Shown here: positions 14,706 to 24,216 of the stretch, one piece after another
Numbering within the stretch: the first letter of the stretch is position 1
Layout of the letters: every line of letters starts with the position of its first letter
NCBI GenBank assembly: GCA_048013815.1
Contig: CM106586.1
Coordinates: 3,348,001-3,412,000, forward strand
DNA from: Setoptus koraiensis
Lineage: Eukaryota > Arthropoda
DNA: 64,000 nucleotides
Reading direction: 5' to 3'
Position numbers and translations under genes: made by a program
Notes under the pieces: generated by a model
Database searches by the model: none
What the model saw: the letters and a program-made list of their open reading frames with translations, nothing else
What the model was told of the DNA's origin: nothing

Positions 14706-14706
14706 G
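14659..14706. repeat. (CAA)n trinucleotide repeat
   Basis: Sixteen or so uninterrupted CAA units, the longest pure CAA run in the window. Confidence 0.9.
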
Positions 14707-15984
14707 TCGCAACTTGTTGTTTATAGTTTCACCTGTTGTGATTCAGATCGCTGATACGATGCCTACTGCCGTTGCCAGACTGACTGATGTTAGTCATCGT
14801 CAACGAACGCAGTCTAGTTATTGCCTAGGTGCTGCTGCTGCTGTCACGTAGACATTTTTGCCTGTCGTTGCGCTGGCTGCAACGAGCAAGCAAAAATGCC
14901 GCCATCTATCATCTGAATCATTCAAATATTACGCTCGTCGGACGGAATGCGTTCGCTCTAGACTCTAGAGCAGTGGCGTGAGTTTTACTGTATTGTAAAT
15001 TGTTTAAAAACAACAGTTGGCAATTGTAGGAGGCTCTCATGGTGGCAATAATTAGTATTTCATCAGTATTTTTGGTAAACAACAACATCAACTTGCGCGA
15101 CACACATACACAAAAACACACGAAAGTCGAAGCGGCTGTCGATCTGTGTTAATCCAGTCGTCTGATCTGTCTGTTGTTGACAATAACAACGACAATAACA
15201 ACAACAACAACAACAACGACGACAACAACAAAAAAGGTGAGATGTTATGCGCACAGAGGCAACAGGTGCGATCGGATCACCTTGAGATCGAACAGTCTGA
15301 TGCCGACTGCGAGTGTGCGTGTGAGAGCTGGCTGACAAAGAGCAAACATAGGAAGTGAAGCTCGAGTGAAGCCATTAAAGTGCTTGCATCTATCGCGCAA
15401 ACAAACTCTTTTAATATATTCGCAGCCCCATCTGACAAGTCGGCTTGCTTGTGTCGGGCTGTGTCCGCAGGCTGCCGCCGTCGAGAAATCAGCCAAGTAG
15501 AGACAACAACAACGCCGACAAACGGCCGCCACAAATCGGTTAAAAGTTGGCGAGAGAATTCAAACGTGAGGCCGTCCAACTAACCATTCCGCCGCGCACA
15601 TAGACAGATATTGGAGCTCATGGCGGCCTCGTTGTGCCGCATAGTGCTGCAGAACGAGCACTGCCAGCAACTTGCTGGCAGCAAGGATTCCTCCATGCCT
15701 GCTGGTAATGTTGTTGTTGTTGCTGCTGCATTGGTCTGGCATTCGCGAGTATTAATAGCAGGTTGTTGTTGTCGCCAATTGTTGCGGCCTTGACTCGCTC
15801 TCTCTCTCTCGCTGCAACTTGCTCAGATTGTTTCTCCGCTGGAAAGAACTCACTCATTCCAATTGGCACTCGCAAGCGCTCGCAAGCATCATGTAAACAC
15901 AAGCTCAACTGATTAGAGCCTGCAAACGAAAGTAAACTCGGCAGCCATATATCATTGTGTTAGCCGGCTCACTGGCTGGCCAAC

Positions 15985-16165
15985 TGGCGACTCGATCGGC
16001 AACTCGATCCGAAACGATTCAATCCGATTCGTTTCGATTCGACTCGACTCGGTCCAATCCGGCCGAGCCGAGCCGAACCGAGCCTGGCCGATCCGATCCG
16101 AACATAACCGAACCCAGCACAACCGAACTGAGCTGAGCCAAGCCAAGCCAAGCCGAACGGAGCGA
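15985..16165. repeat. Diffuse 5-bp repeat, CCGAG/CCGAA/CGATC family
   Basis: Clusters of CGATCCG, CCGAGCCGAG, CCGAACCGAG and AGCCAAGCCA follow one another. It is an eroded pentanucleotide array, with a similar short patch at 10137-10235. Confidence 0.75.
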
Positions 16166-16798
16166 GCCAACTTGCAAAGCGGTCACAATTGATCGAGATC
16201 TATTGTAAAGTGCAGCGCTTGCAGTGTCGCTACGCTAGCTGGCGGAGCGCTGCTCGTCAGAACCCGTGTAACCCGTCGTCTACCACTGCAACGATCACTA
16301 CAATGGTTACTATTGTCGACTTTTGCTACATAACAACACATGATCTGTCTAATGGGTTGCAGCTCAGTTAACATTGGAATGGAGCGCACATTCCAACATT
16401 TCGTTAAATTCAATTATTTTATAAAATTAGACAGATTTTAGTGGCTCTCAATAATAGCTGCTGCCTGTTGAGCCGGCGGCAACCTGAGCTAGCCCGGCAA
16501 ACCCAGCTAGCCCGGCGAGCCAATGTAATGGATTGTCAATCAAGCAACACACAATCATGAGCGGCAGCTAGCGGAAACGTTGCCGCTGTCTCTGCGTATT
16601 GGAACGCCGTCTTTGTTGCTGTTGTCGCTTTCTGGCCAACTAGCTACAATCTGGCCAACTGACTCAATCAAATCACACACACACAGATATAGCTAAAATA
16701 ATAACTATATGGTAAAAGGCGCACACTTCATTAGTTTGCTTTATGTGACTAACCAGCCTTCTCTCTAATCACCGCCTGTTATTATTATGTAACTCAAA

Positions 16799-16801
<3 letters not shown>

Positions 16802-16860
<59 letters not shown>
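16802..16860. repeat. Compound (TG)n(AG)n microsatellite
   Basis: About 22 TG units run directly into seven or more AG units. Confidence 0.95.
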
Positions 16861-18024
16861 TTAGACACTTAGAGGAAATGCCATAGTTTTACATTCGGTT
16901 TTGGGGCCAACACACAAAAGCCAACACACGTGTACAGCGAAGGCACGTAAATTGCGCTCGCTCGACGGCTTGTCAATGGCAATGTGGCCAGCGCCGCACT
17001 TTGTTGTAAAATGTTTATAGGGTGGAAAATAATAGCCCATTATGGGCAATAAAAGCCACAACACTAATATATTTTCTGGCACAGACTCGACAAATCAAAT
17101 ATTAGTGAGCGGATGATGGCGATACTTTTGTTTTTCGCAGCTGCAGCGCGCAGCGCACACACACACACAATGCGACAAATGCGCTCCCAACGATCGGCAA
17201 ACTATTGTCAATTTGCCACCATTGGCCATGATAGCGCTGTTTGTGGCAAATTTTATGCCATCAATGGGCAACAATGCTGCCTGTTTTGACTTGTTTTGCC
17301 ACACAAAACCGTCCGTCGGCCACAAAGATCGCCCATTGATGGCAAATTTTGCCATTTTGCTGCGCTGTGTCCACCAGTGCCGCTGATAATGCATAATTTT
17401 GAATGCATAATGATCATGGACACAAAAACTTTCACCTGCCCACTTGACCAGCACACACACACACACACAATCAGCTCAATAGGCAAGCTGTGCCAGATAT
17501 AAAGTGTGCTCGAGTCCCTATACAGGTCCGCTACGGCAGCGTCATTCTATTTCTGTATGTCGCTGCCAAGTGACCGGCCGACCAGTCTAGCCAATTTATA
17601 TATAGATCCCATGTATTGGGGGATTATAACGGGCGTCGCAGGCTGGAGTGGCCCTAAACGACCAGTCACACATATCAAGTTGAGAGTTAGCAGCAGCGGC
17701 AACGGCAACAAGTCAAGAGGAATATTCACAGATATTATTATTATTATTATTATTATTGGTATGCGTTGGCAATAAGGATCTGAAGCCAATTGTTGGCCGG
17801 CCGGCCGGCCAGCGAGCGTCTTCAGCGGTCAGTGGCTATTTTTACACAGCTGCCAAGCTGGCCGAACATGCATTAGAGCCATGCAGTGCAGCGGTCGACA
17901 AATGCTACAGGCATGGCCAACTCTTTGCTCTCCTTCTTTGTTCCTTCGCCCCTCTCAAAATAAGTTCTCTTTCAGTTTTACAATTCTTATTCTCATCGTT
18001 GCCGCTTGTAAATTATTATTATTC

Positions 18025-18035
18025 AACAGCAACAA

Positions 18036-18118
<83 letters not shown>

Positions 18119-18120
18119 AC
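18025..18120. repeat. (CAACAG)n hexanucleotide repeat
   Basis: About fifteen near-perfect copies of CAACAG. The flanking frames hold no recognisable protein sequence. Confidence 0.95.
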
Positions 18121-19509
18121 AAACACCGACTGCATGCAGCCGTCAACTCGACCAATCCGACAATCATTTATTACGTCATCTCTCATGAAGGCTATCTAAT
18201 GTAACTGACACAACAAAGAGTCTCTGTTGTGTGTGACGAAGGTGGAAGGCTAGTGGTTGGCGACGGATGACTCAAGGCTAGCTCTCTCTCCCTCTCTTTC
18301 TCTCGGTCTGTCCATCTGTCTCCTTAACTCATTCTCAATCAGTCATTGTTGTTGTCTGGCAGTCGCCGCGGTACGATTAATGGCCGCTTATAACACAGCA
18401 AACTGCTGACCAGAGCAACAATTGATGATGATGATGTTGTTGTTGTTGTTGTTGTCATTGGCCAGAGAGGAAGGGCCCAAGAGTCGCTTTCTTTCTTCGC
18501 TCCTCTTCGCTTCTCAACTCTTTGTCTCAACTCGCCAACTCGTTCTTTCGTAGTGCCTTTCACAGTGCCGCTTGTAGTGGCAGCTTGTTTCGACCACCAT
18601 AAGACCATTAGCCTCACATGAAAGAACTCGACTCTTGCTGATTGCATCATTCCTATGCGCTCTTTTGTTGTTCACCATCATCATCATCTGTTGACCAAGC
18701 TGCTGCCAGTTTGTGCTGGATGTGTGTTGGTTGCTAGTTGATGGTTGTTGTTGTTGTTCTGCGTTGGCGATGGTGGCAGCGGCGGCGGCGGCGATGATGA
18801 TGATGATTATGATGAAGAAGCCATGAATTGATGATAATTGCTTTAGAATTATACGCGGCCCAACTTGTGAGACTGCCAAATTATATTTAGACTTTAGCTG
18901 CTTCACTCTACTACTAACAGCCAGAAAAAGAGAGAGAGAGAGAGACCTGTATGCCCTGTCCTGCAATAAACAAGCTGCTGCTAGCTCTTACATAACCATA
19001 GTTGTTAGTATACATCAGGTTTCGAGTCGCTTTCACTAGTTGCTGTTGTTGTTGTTGTTGTTGACGCTATCTATTGCGTCATCTCACATGACCATTGTGG
19101 CCTTGAGATTCTAACATAACTCTGAAGCATTTACTCGATTCAATTCAACTCAGCTTTGTCAGTTCGGCTCGCCTTGTCTTGCCTTGCTTCAGCTTGTTTT
19201 GGCTTGGCTCGCTTCGATGGCTAGAGATGCAGAGTTAGAGAAACTGCTGCTGCTGGTAGTAGCTTTTATTTTCATCCTCGCAAAACATGTACTAGTATTA
19301 TAATTTATTATCTAACTACAATCCTTCTTCTACAGCTACATTTTATTCTACTTATACTACTAGTACAGATGCTGCCAATACAACAACTCGACAACAACAA
19401 CTACTACTTCTTCTTCTACTGGCACTGCAACTACTAGTATCTCAGATTGTCTAGTGTAAGATCATGGAGCGAGAGAACAGAGAGAAAGATTGCGTGAATA
19501 TGCTCAGAC

Positions 19510-19512
<3 letters not shown>

Positions 19513-19548
<36 letters not shown>
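19513..19548. repeat. (GA)n dinucleotide repeat
   Basis: A perfect GA run of about 36 bp. Confidence 0.95.
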
Positions 19549-19553
<5 letters not shown>

Positions 19554-19634
19554 GAGTCAAGTGGAAGATGTTTACTCTTTGGGTTGCCGATGCATAGTAA
19601 TGTTTATTTTTAGCAACTTGGGTTACAAGATAAA

Positions 19635-19880
19635 CGTTGACCAACTCATTGATGGCTACTTTTGGGGTCGTGGCTAGTTCGTTTAGAAGGCTGACACGAT
19701 CGGCATGTCAGGGTCATCAAGATGCACTTATATAGTCATATTTGCATTTAATTGTTCTACCACTACTAATTAAAACTATACAAACCGTGTCGATGCACCG
19801 ACAATTTTCTCTGGCAACGGAACCCTCATTGACAACGATCACATAATGATCATCATAGGCAGTTATGTCGCTGCCATGGC
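19635..19880 (-). pseudogene. Decayed fragment of a GNA1-type N-acetyltransferase
   Basis: The core at 19788-19857 matches the minus-strand GNA1 gene that lies 3 kb downstream, at roughly 80% over about 47 bases by eye. It reads DDHYVIVVNEGSVAR against VDHYVIVVIEDSVAR of the intact gene. Directly after the Arg codon one extra base shifts the frame; in the next frame KIVGAST follows, again as in GNA1. Weaker matches continue towards 19635, including a counterpart of the acetyl-CoA loop region. There is no intact frame, so this is a relic of an old duplicate, not a functional gene. The outer limits are uncertain. Confidence 0.65.
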
Positions 19881-20222
19881 GAGCTGTTCACAACATCTAC
19901 TAACTTGGCCTGTCTCTATATAAACAACGACCATTTGGTTCTGTCGTTTGTTGTTGTGAACCTCTATCAATTCTAATAATGAATTCAATTATTTCATGAA
20001 ATCATATCCGCTTTAGTGAAATCAATAATGGCTGAATAACCTAGAAGCTCATGAGCTAATATGATGCATTGCCAGTCGCTTGCTGATTGGGTGATTGGGT
20101 TTGTCACTTGACCGAACAGATCATGCGGACCTTTTGTAGTGTGACCATCTTTCAGTGGAGGCCAGCGCGCAGGTAACTCGCGCATTAGTGCCCGGTTTAT
20201 CTGTTGCCCGATGGAACCCCAA

Positions 20223-20330
20223 AATGAATTTTATGTTGCCAAGTCACATTAGTTGCGACAGTGGAATTAGACAATTTCACATTTCCAGAGAAAAATGTAC
20301 CAGAATCGCCAGAATGGCCATGACAAGTGT
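20223..20330 (+). pseudogene. Possible decayed SGF11 zinc-finger fragment
   Basis: A short plus-strand stretch reads CDSGIRQFHISREKC followed by TRIARMAMTS. SGF11 in this window reads CDRNLAAARLAPHLEKC followed by MGMGRMPSRS. Shared are the Cys-Asp pair, the His, the Glu-Lys-Cys and the Arg-Met, with a two-residue gap. At DNA level GAGAAA..TGTA and AGAATG.CCAT are shared. It lies downstream of the GNA1 relic in the same head-to-head order as in the two intact copies. The match is weak on its own; the order is what supports it. Confidence 0.4.
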
Positions 20331-20746
20331 ACAAGTGTTAGCCAACAAACAGCACTGTTGATCGCAATTCGCGATCAAATCAACTTTTTGTTTTAACGCC
20401 TTTCGTAATTCGCGGCTATATTTGAACACATGCGCACAACGACAGCTTGAACGGTCCTGCAGAGTCAAAGGCCCTGGCCAGGTACACGCGCGCTTATGCA
20501 GCATGTGATTCAAAAGAACATTATTACGTGACCCACGTATGAGGATTTTCCAGTGTTGTCATTCGGATTTAATTTACATCTTCAACTATCATTATTACTA
20601 ATCATTACTATTAATTTAACTATTTACTACTATTATACACTTATACACACGCATTACGGCCGTCACAATCTAGAAATTGAAACTATTGATCTGTTTGTCG
20701 AACAGTCACTACTTAAGCTATAACTATTAGAAATTATTACTTAAAT

Positions 20747-22549
20747 ATGATGCCCAATTTCGGCCAGGCTGCGGTGCCCACAACCAGCGCGCCTACGTCG
20801 TCAACGCCAGCCTTTGGCAATCTCTCTACCTTTGGAGGATTCGGAACCAGTAGTCCGGCAACTACCCAAGCTACCGGTGCCCCTACATCGGCCCCATCCC
20901 TGTTCAACGTGATGCCCACATTTGGCCAAACTGCAGCAACGACCGCTGCCCCTTTGGGCTCCACACCGTCAACATCAACCTTTGGCAATCTCTCTGCGTT
21001 TGGAGGGTTCGGTGCCAGCAGTCCGGTAACAACCTCAAATGTTGGTGCCGCCACCGCCCCAACAACATCCGCACCGTCCTTATTCAATGTGATGCCTACT
21101 TTCGGACAAGCTCCGGCCACCACCACTAGCGCAGCGCCATCGGGTCCCACATCGTCAACACCAACCTTTGGCAATCTCTCTACCTTTGGAGGATTCGGTG
21201 CCAACAGTTCGCTAACAACCTCAAATCCTCCTGCCGCCACCGCTCCTACAACATCGGCGCCGTCCTTGTTCAACGTGATGCCCACTTTTGGTCAAACTGC
21301 AGCGACCACCGCTGCACCACTGGGCTCCACATCGTCAACGCCAGCCTTTGGCAATCTTTCTACCTTTGGAGGATTCGGTGCACAGACTCCGGCAACAACC
21401 TCAACTACTAACACCATAACCGCTCCCACTACATCGGCCCCTTCCTTGTTCAATATGATGCCCACTTTTGGCCAAACTGCAGCAACTACAACAAGCGCAA
21501 CACCAGCCCCCTCTAGCGCGGCACCATTAAGTTTGACATCGTCAACACCAGCCCTTGGCAATCTCTCTGCGTTTGGAGGATTTGGTGCCAACAGTCCGGT
21601 AGCAGCCCCAAGTGCTAGTGCCACCACCGCTCCCACAACATCGACGCCGTCTTTATTCACTATGCCTACTTTCGGTCAAGCTGCAGCAACTACCACCGGC
21701 GCAACACCAACCACCACTAGCGCAACACCATCCGCTCCCATATCGTCAACACCAACCTTTGGCAATCTATCTACATTTGGTGGGTTCGGTGTCAATAGTC
21801 CGGCAACAACCTCAGCCACTACAACCGCAACTGCTCCTGCAACATCGGCACCGTCCGCACCGTCGGCACCGTCTCTGTTCAATTCCATCTCAACTTCTGC
21901 GACCACTGCTGCCACCATTACCAACAACAACAACACCACCTCCACTGTAAACAATACCAACACCACCACTCAGACGACCACAGCCCCTACTACTACAGCG
22001 CAAACAACGAGTGCACCTCCAATCACTCAAACTATGACATTTAGGCAGTTGGAGGATCAAATTAACATATGGACTAATGATTTGAACCAATTAGAAAGTG
22101 ATTTTCATTCTCAAGCCCAGACTATCAATGCTTGGGATTCTCTTCTCATTAACAATGCGTTTAAGATTACTCAGATAGATGAATCCGTTGAGAAATTGAA
22201 GACAGAAAATATGAAACTAGACAGGCAGTTAGATTTCATCGTTGCACAGCAGAACGAGTTAGAGCAACTATTAGAACCTTTAGAAAAGATGAAATCTGAG
22301 AATAGCTCAAATGATGTTGTTAATAGTGAAAGAGAAGCCACATATAACTTAGTGGAAACTGTTCAAAATGACCTCCAATCAATCGGCGATGATCTACACA
22401 ATTTCATCAAAAGACTGAATGATACCAGCACCGAAGAGGACACCACTGACCCCATCAATCAGATAGAAATGGTTTTGAACGCGCAGATGGATGCATTGCA
22501 ATGGATAGAAAACCAAATCCATCAGCGGAATAAATCATTGGAACGATAG
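20747..22549 (+). CDS. Nup62: Nucleoporin Nup62 (central-channel FG nucleoporin)
   Basis: A single-exon gene of 600 codons. Residues 1 to about 400 are an FG-repeat domain made of six related units of about 60 residues, each with MPTFGQ, a Thr/Ala/Pro-rich linker and FGNLSTFGGFG. A Thr/Asn-rich linker follows. From about residue 425, starting at MTFRQLEDQINIWTNDLNQL, comes the C-terminal coiled coil of the Nsp1/Nup62 family, ending a few residues before the stop. In other animals this coiled coil binds Nup54 and Nup58 and anchors the protein in the nuclear pore, while the FG repeats form the permeability barrier. The length is slightly above that of the vertebrate protein. The start is the first Met of the frame (MMPNFGQ), already within a partial FG unit. 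AATAAA follows at 22564-22569. The neighbouring GNA1 gene ends only 39 bp away on the other strand. Confidence 0.95.
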   Translation: MMPNFGQAAVPTTSAPTSSTPAFGNLSTFGGFGTSSPATTQATGAPTSAPSLFNVMPTFGQTAATTAAPLGSTPSTSTFGNLSAFGGFGASSPVTTSNVGAATAPTTSAPSLFNVMPTFGQAPATTTSAAPSGPTSSTPTFGNLSTFGGFGANSSLTTSNPPAATAPTTSAPSLFNVMPTFGQTAATTAAPLGSTSSTPAFGNLSTFGGFGAQTPATTSTTNTITAPTTSAPSLFNMMPTFGQTAATTTSATPAPSSAAPLSLTSSTPALGNLSAFGGFGANSPVAAPSASATTAPTTSTPSLFTMPTFGQAAATTTGATPTTTSATPSAPISSTPTFGNLSTFGGFGVNSPATTSATTTATAPATSAPSAPSAPSLFNSISTSATTAATITNNNNTTSTVNNTNTTTQTTTAPTTTAQTTSAPPITQTMTFRQLEDQINIWTNDLNQLESDFHSQAQTINAWDSLLINNAFKITQIDESVEKLKTENMKLDRQLDFIVAQQNELEQLLEPLEKMKSENSSNDVVNSEREATYNLVETVQNDLQSIGDDLHNFIKRLNDTSTEEDTTDPINQIEMVLNAQMDALQWIENQIHQRNKSLER

Positions 22550-22550
22550 T

Positions 22551-22569
22551 TTTATTTCATATGAATAAA
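22551..22569. terminator. Back-to-back polyadenylation signals of Nup62 and GNA1
   Basis: TTTATT at 22551-22556 is AATAAA on the minus strand and serves GNA1. AATAAA at 22564-22569 serves Nup62. The stop codons are 22549 and 22589, so the two mRNAs must overlap at their 3' ends by some tens of bases. Confidence 0.7.
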
Positions 22570-22588
22570 AATTTGTTTGCAACAGTCA

Positions 22589-23194
22589 CTACCCGTCTAT
22601 GGCTAGTGTAGCCTCATCAAATCTTATGCCCATCATGTGGCATTGTAATTTGAAATCATTCTTCTCGTAGAAAGGCACTAAATCATCTTTACAATCCAGA
22701 CTAATCTTGTAGCAATGATACACCTCATTGGCCAAATCTACGATTAATTTCACTACAATTTGACCAATTCGTTTTCCTCTATAACTGTCCAAAACGGCAA
22801 CATCTTCAAGACGTGCTCTGTAGGCACATTGATGGATGAACTTAAACTCGAGAAACAATGTTGATGCCCCGACTATCTTCCTGGCAACGGAATCCTCGAT
22901 CACAACAATTACATAATGATCGACGCTGGCATTCATGTTGATTTGTTTCATTTCGTCGAATCGTCTCGCGAATGTGGTCGAGTCAATCTCACCAACGACT
23001 GTTAATTGACTTAATAATTCTAGGTAACCATTGTGATAATCGTCCGAACAAAGAGGTCGAGCGACAAGATTGTACTTGCCAAGTTCTTGCTTGATTGTGG
23101 GCCAAGATTTTAATTTTGTCAGTTTATCTGGATCGAATAGATAGGTTGGTGTTGTGGCACGCCTCGAGCAACAGCTTACATGAATAGCAGCCAT
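22589..23194 (-). CDS. GNA1: Glucosamine 6-phosphate N-acetyltransferase (GNA1/GNPNAT1), intact copy
   Basis: 201 residues, single exon. The enzyme moves an acetyl group from acetyl-CoA to glucosamine 6-phosphate, giving GlcNAc-6-phosphate on the way to UDP-GlcNAc, the precursor of chitin and glycans. The GNAT fold is recognised from LVARPLCSDDY near residue 43, ARLEDVAVLDSYRGKRIG around residues 132-149 (RGKRIG is the Arg-x-x-Gly-x-Gly-like acetyl-CoA loop) and YKISLDCKDDLVPFYEKNDF near residues 165-184, all typical of GNA1. An N-terminal extension of about 40 residues is usual in animals. The gene is head to head with SGF11 (376 bp between starts) and tail to tail with Nup62. A second copy lies at 29818-30416, and a relic at 19.6-19.9 kb. 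Confidence 0.95.
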   Translation of the reverse strand: MAAIHVSCCSRRATTPTYLFDPDKLTKLKSWPTIKQELGKYNLVARPLCSDDYHNGYLELLSQLTVVGEIDSTTFARRFDEMKQINMNASVDHYVIVVIEDSVARKIVGASTLFLEFKFIHQCAYRARLEDVAVLDSYRGKRIGQIVVKLIVDLANEVYHCYKISLDCKDDLVPFYEKNDFKLQCHMMGIRFDEATLAIDG

Positions 23195-23869
23195 ATTGGA
23201 TGGAATTTGGTCTATCAGTTACTTTGATGGTGATAGCTGGAAATCAATTATATTCTTAATAATTAGTGTTAGTTTTGTGTAATTGTCACTAAAGTTGTTC
23301 ATTTTTCCTTTCAAAAAGAACATTAAAATGGATCAGATTTCGGAAAATCGAGCGAGTCATGTGTTTTCTTTTTATAAACACAAACACCAAACAAACACAA
23401 ACAAACGCACGCACGTACTGACAGTGCAGAAGCCGCATGCCGATGAAGAGAGGTCGGCTGATACCATTTTGTTTATCATTCATTCCATCATACATTTTTC
23501 GATATTGCATAATAATATGATGGTATCATTGCATATATTATTACATTCAATTTTCGGACAGGAACCAGAATGTCCAGCGCAGGCCCGAGTCCAGATGACA
23601 TATTAGCTAATTTGATCGACGATGTGATATTCAGTGAGTGCCTACAAATTCATCGAGCGGCTAAGATGGGATTAATATTTACGGACGCCGGCGATGAGTC
23701 ATGCAAAATTAAGGACGAGGCCGGTTTAGATGTGTTTGGTCAGCCATTGACCAAGACAAAGAAGCAGTACAATTGTATCTGTCCCAATTGTGATCGTAAT
23801 TTGGCCGCTGCCAGGCTAGCGCCACACCTCGAGAAATGTATGGGCATGGGGAGAATGCCATCAAGGTCG
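22596..23869. repeat. GNA1-SGF11 duplicated block, first copy
   Basis: This 1,274-bp segment recurs at 29818-31091 with a constant offset of 7,222 bp and, by eye, no mismatch. It covers GNA1, the shared upstream region and nearly all of SGF11. At the right edge similarity falls suddenly: three substitutions within 20 bp, then a 3-bp indel and a short fading match past the SGF11 stop. The left edge of the second copy is cut by the assembly gap. Confidence 0.9.
23195..23569. promoter_or_regulatory. Shared upstream region of GNA1 and SGF11
   Basis: The two start codons face away from each other across 375 bp, so this segment must hold both promoters and both 5' UTRs. A frame of 107 codons (23283-23606) runs through it and overlaps the SGF11 start, but it matches nothing and is not claimed as a gene. 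A sequence like a 3' splice site (TTTTCGGACAG) ends 8 bp before the SGF11 ATG, so a 5' UTR intron is possible. Confidence 0.6.
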
Positions 23870-23893
23870 ACCAAGAGATCAGCCAACAACTAG
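23570..23893 (+). CDS. Sgf11: SGF11/ATXN7L3-type subunit of the SAGA deubiquitinase module, first copy
   Basis: 107 residues, single exon. The N-terminal helix (DDILANLIDDVIFSECLQIH, residues 9-28) corresponds to the part that in yeast and animals packs against Sus1/ENY2 and Sgf73/ATXN7. The C-terminal half has the SGF11 zinc finger: two cysteines in CICPNC, then H and C in APHLEKC (Cys-x2-Cys...His-x3-Cys). The linker DVFGQP before the finger is also characteristic. In SAGA the protein activates Ubp8/USP22 to remove ubiquitin from histone H2B. The short length matches the insect protein rather than the longer vertebrate ATXN7L3. It differs from the copy at 30792 by one residue (Thr versus Ala near the C-terminus). 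Confidence 0.93.
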   Translation: MSSAGPSPDDILANLIDDVIFSECLQIHRAAKMGLIFTDAGDESCKIKDEAGLDVFGQPLTKTKKQYNCICPNCDRNLAAARLAPHLEKCMGMGRMPSRSTKRSANN

Positions 23894-24216
23894 TTGTATT
23901 TATCTGAGCATCTGTAGACTCAAAATTGACGCTATCGTTTATGGCTTTTAATAATAATCTCATTGAGCGACATTAACATTATTTTAAGGGTCTCTTCTAC
24001 ATAAACTAACAACATGTATTGGTTTGGAAGATTTAATATTTGATTGGCATCCGCGATACTTCATGATCGAGCCAACGGTCAACTTTTTACTATGTTATCA
24101 TGCAATTCGCTTGTCATGTTCTGATGAATCATCTACATGGGTTTTGTTAATATGATACGGTTGTGATGGTAATTAAAAACTGAGATTTTAATGACATTAC
24201 ATCACCATCTGTGTTC
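23894..24216. other. Spacer between SGF11 and the 808-residue secreted protein gene
   Basis: The two genes converge here. Only AT-rich non-coding sequence is visible. TTTAAT near 24187 is ATTAAA on the minus strand and could be the polyadenylation signal of the minus-strand gene. Confidence 0.6.

Larger units (their letters stand above)
1..19634. other. Gene-poor, repeat-rich stretch with no supportable gene
   Basis: No open frame here looks like a protein. The longer frames run through CAA, CAG, GTT or CA repeats and translate into single-residue runs in several frames at once, which is what simple repeats do. Between the repeats the sequence is ordinary non-coding DNA with many short direct and inverted repeats. 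I saw no tRNA, rRNA or transposase. Genes elsewhere in the window lie 0.04 to 3.5 kb apart, so a 19-kb gap is unusual. It could be a regulatory domain, a long intron or 5' region of a gene outside the window, or a locus for non-coding RNA; the sequence alone does not decide. Individual repeats are listed separately. Confidence 0.7.

Noticed and set aside
3600-15300. Recurrent CAGGTG/CACCTG hexamers as a cluster of E-boxes or cryptic splice donors
   Set aside because: About ten to fifteen are expected by chance on both strands of a region this long, and I count no clear excess.
1-20746. tRNA genes or transposable elements in the gene-poor region
   Set aside because: I looked for T-loop like GGTTCGAATCC, long terminal inverted or direct repeats and transposase or polymerase motifs and found none; a dedicated scan could still find diverged ones.
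23283-23606. 107-codon plus-strand frame between GNA1 and SGF11 (also at 30505-30828)
   Set aside because: Its presence in both copies follows from DNA identity; it overlaps the SGF11 start in another frame and has no motif.
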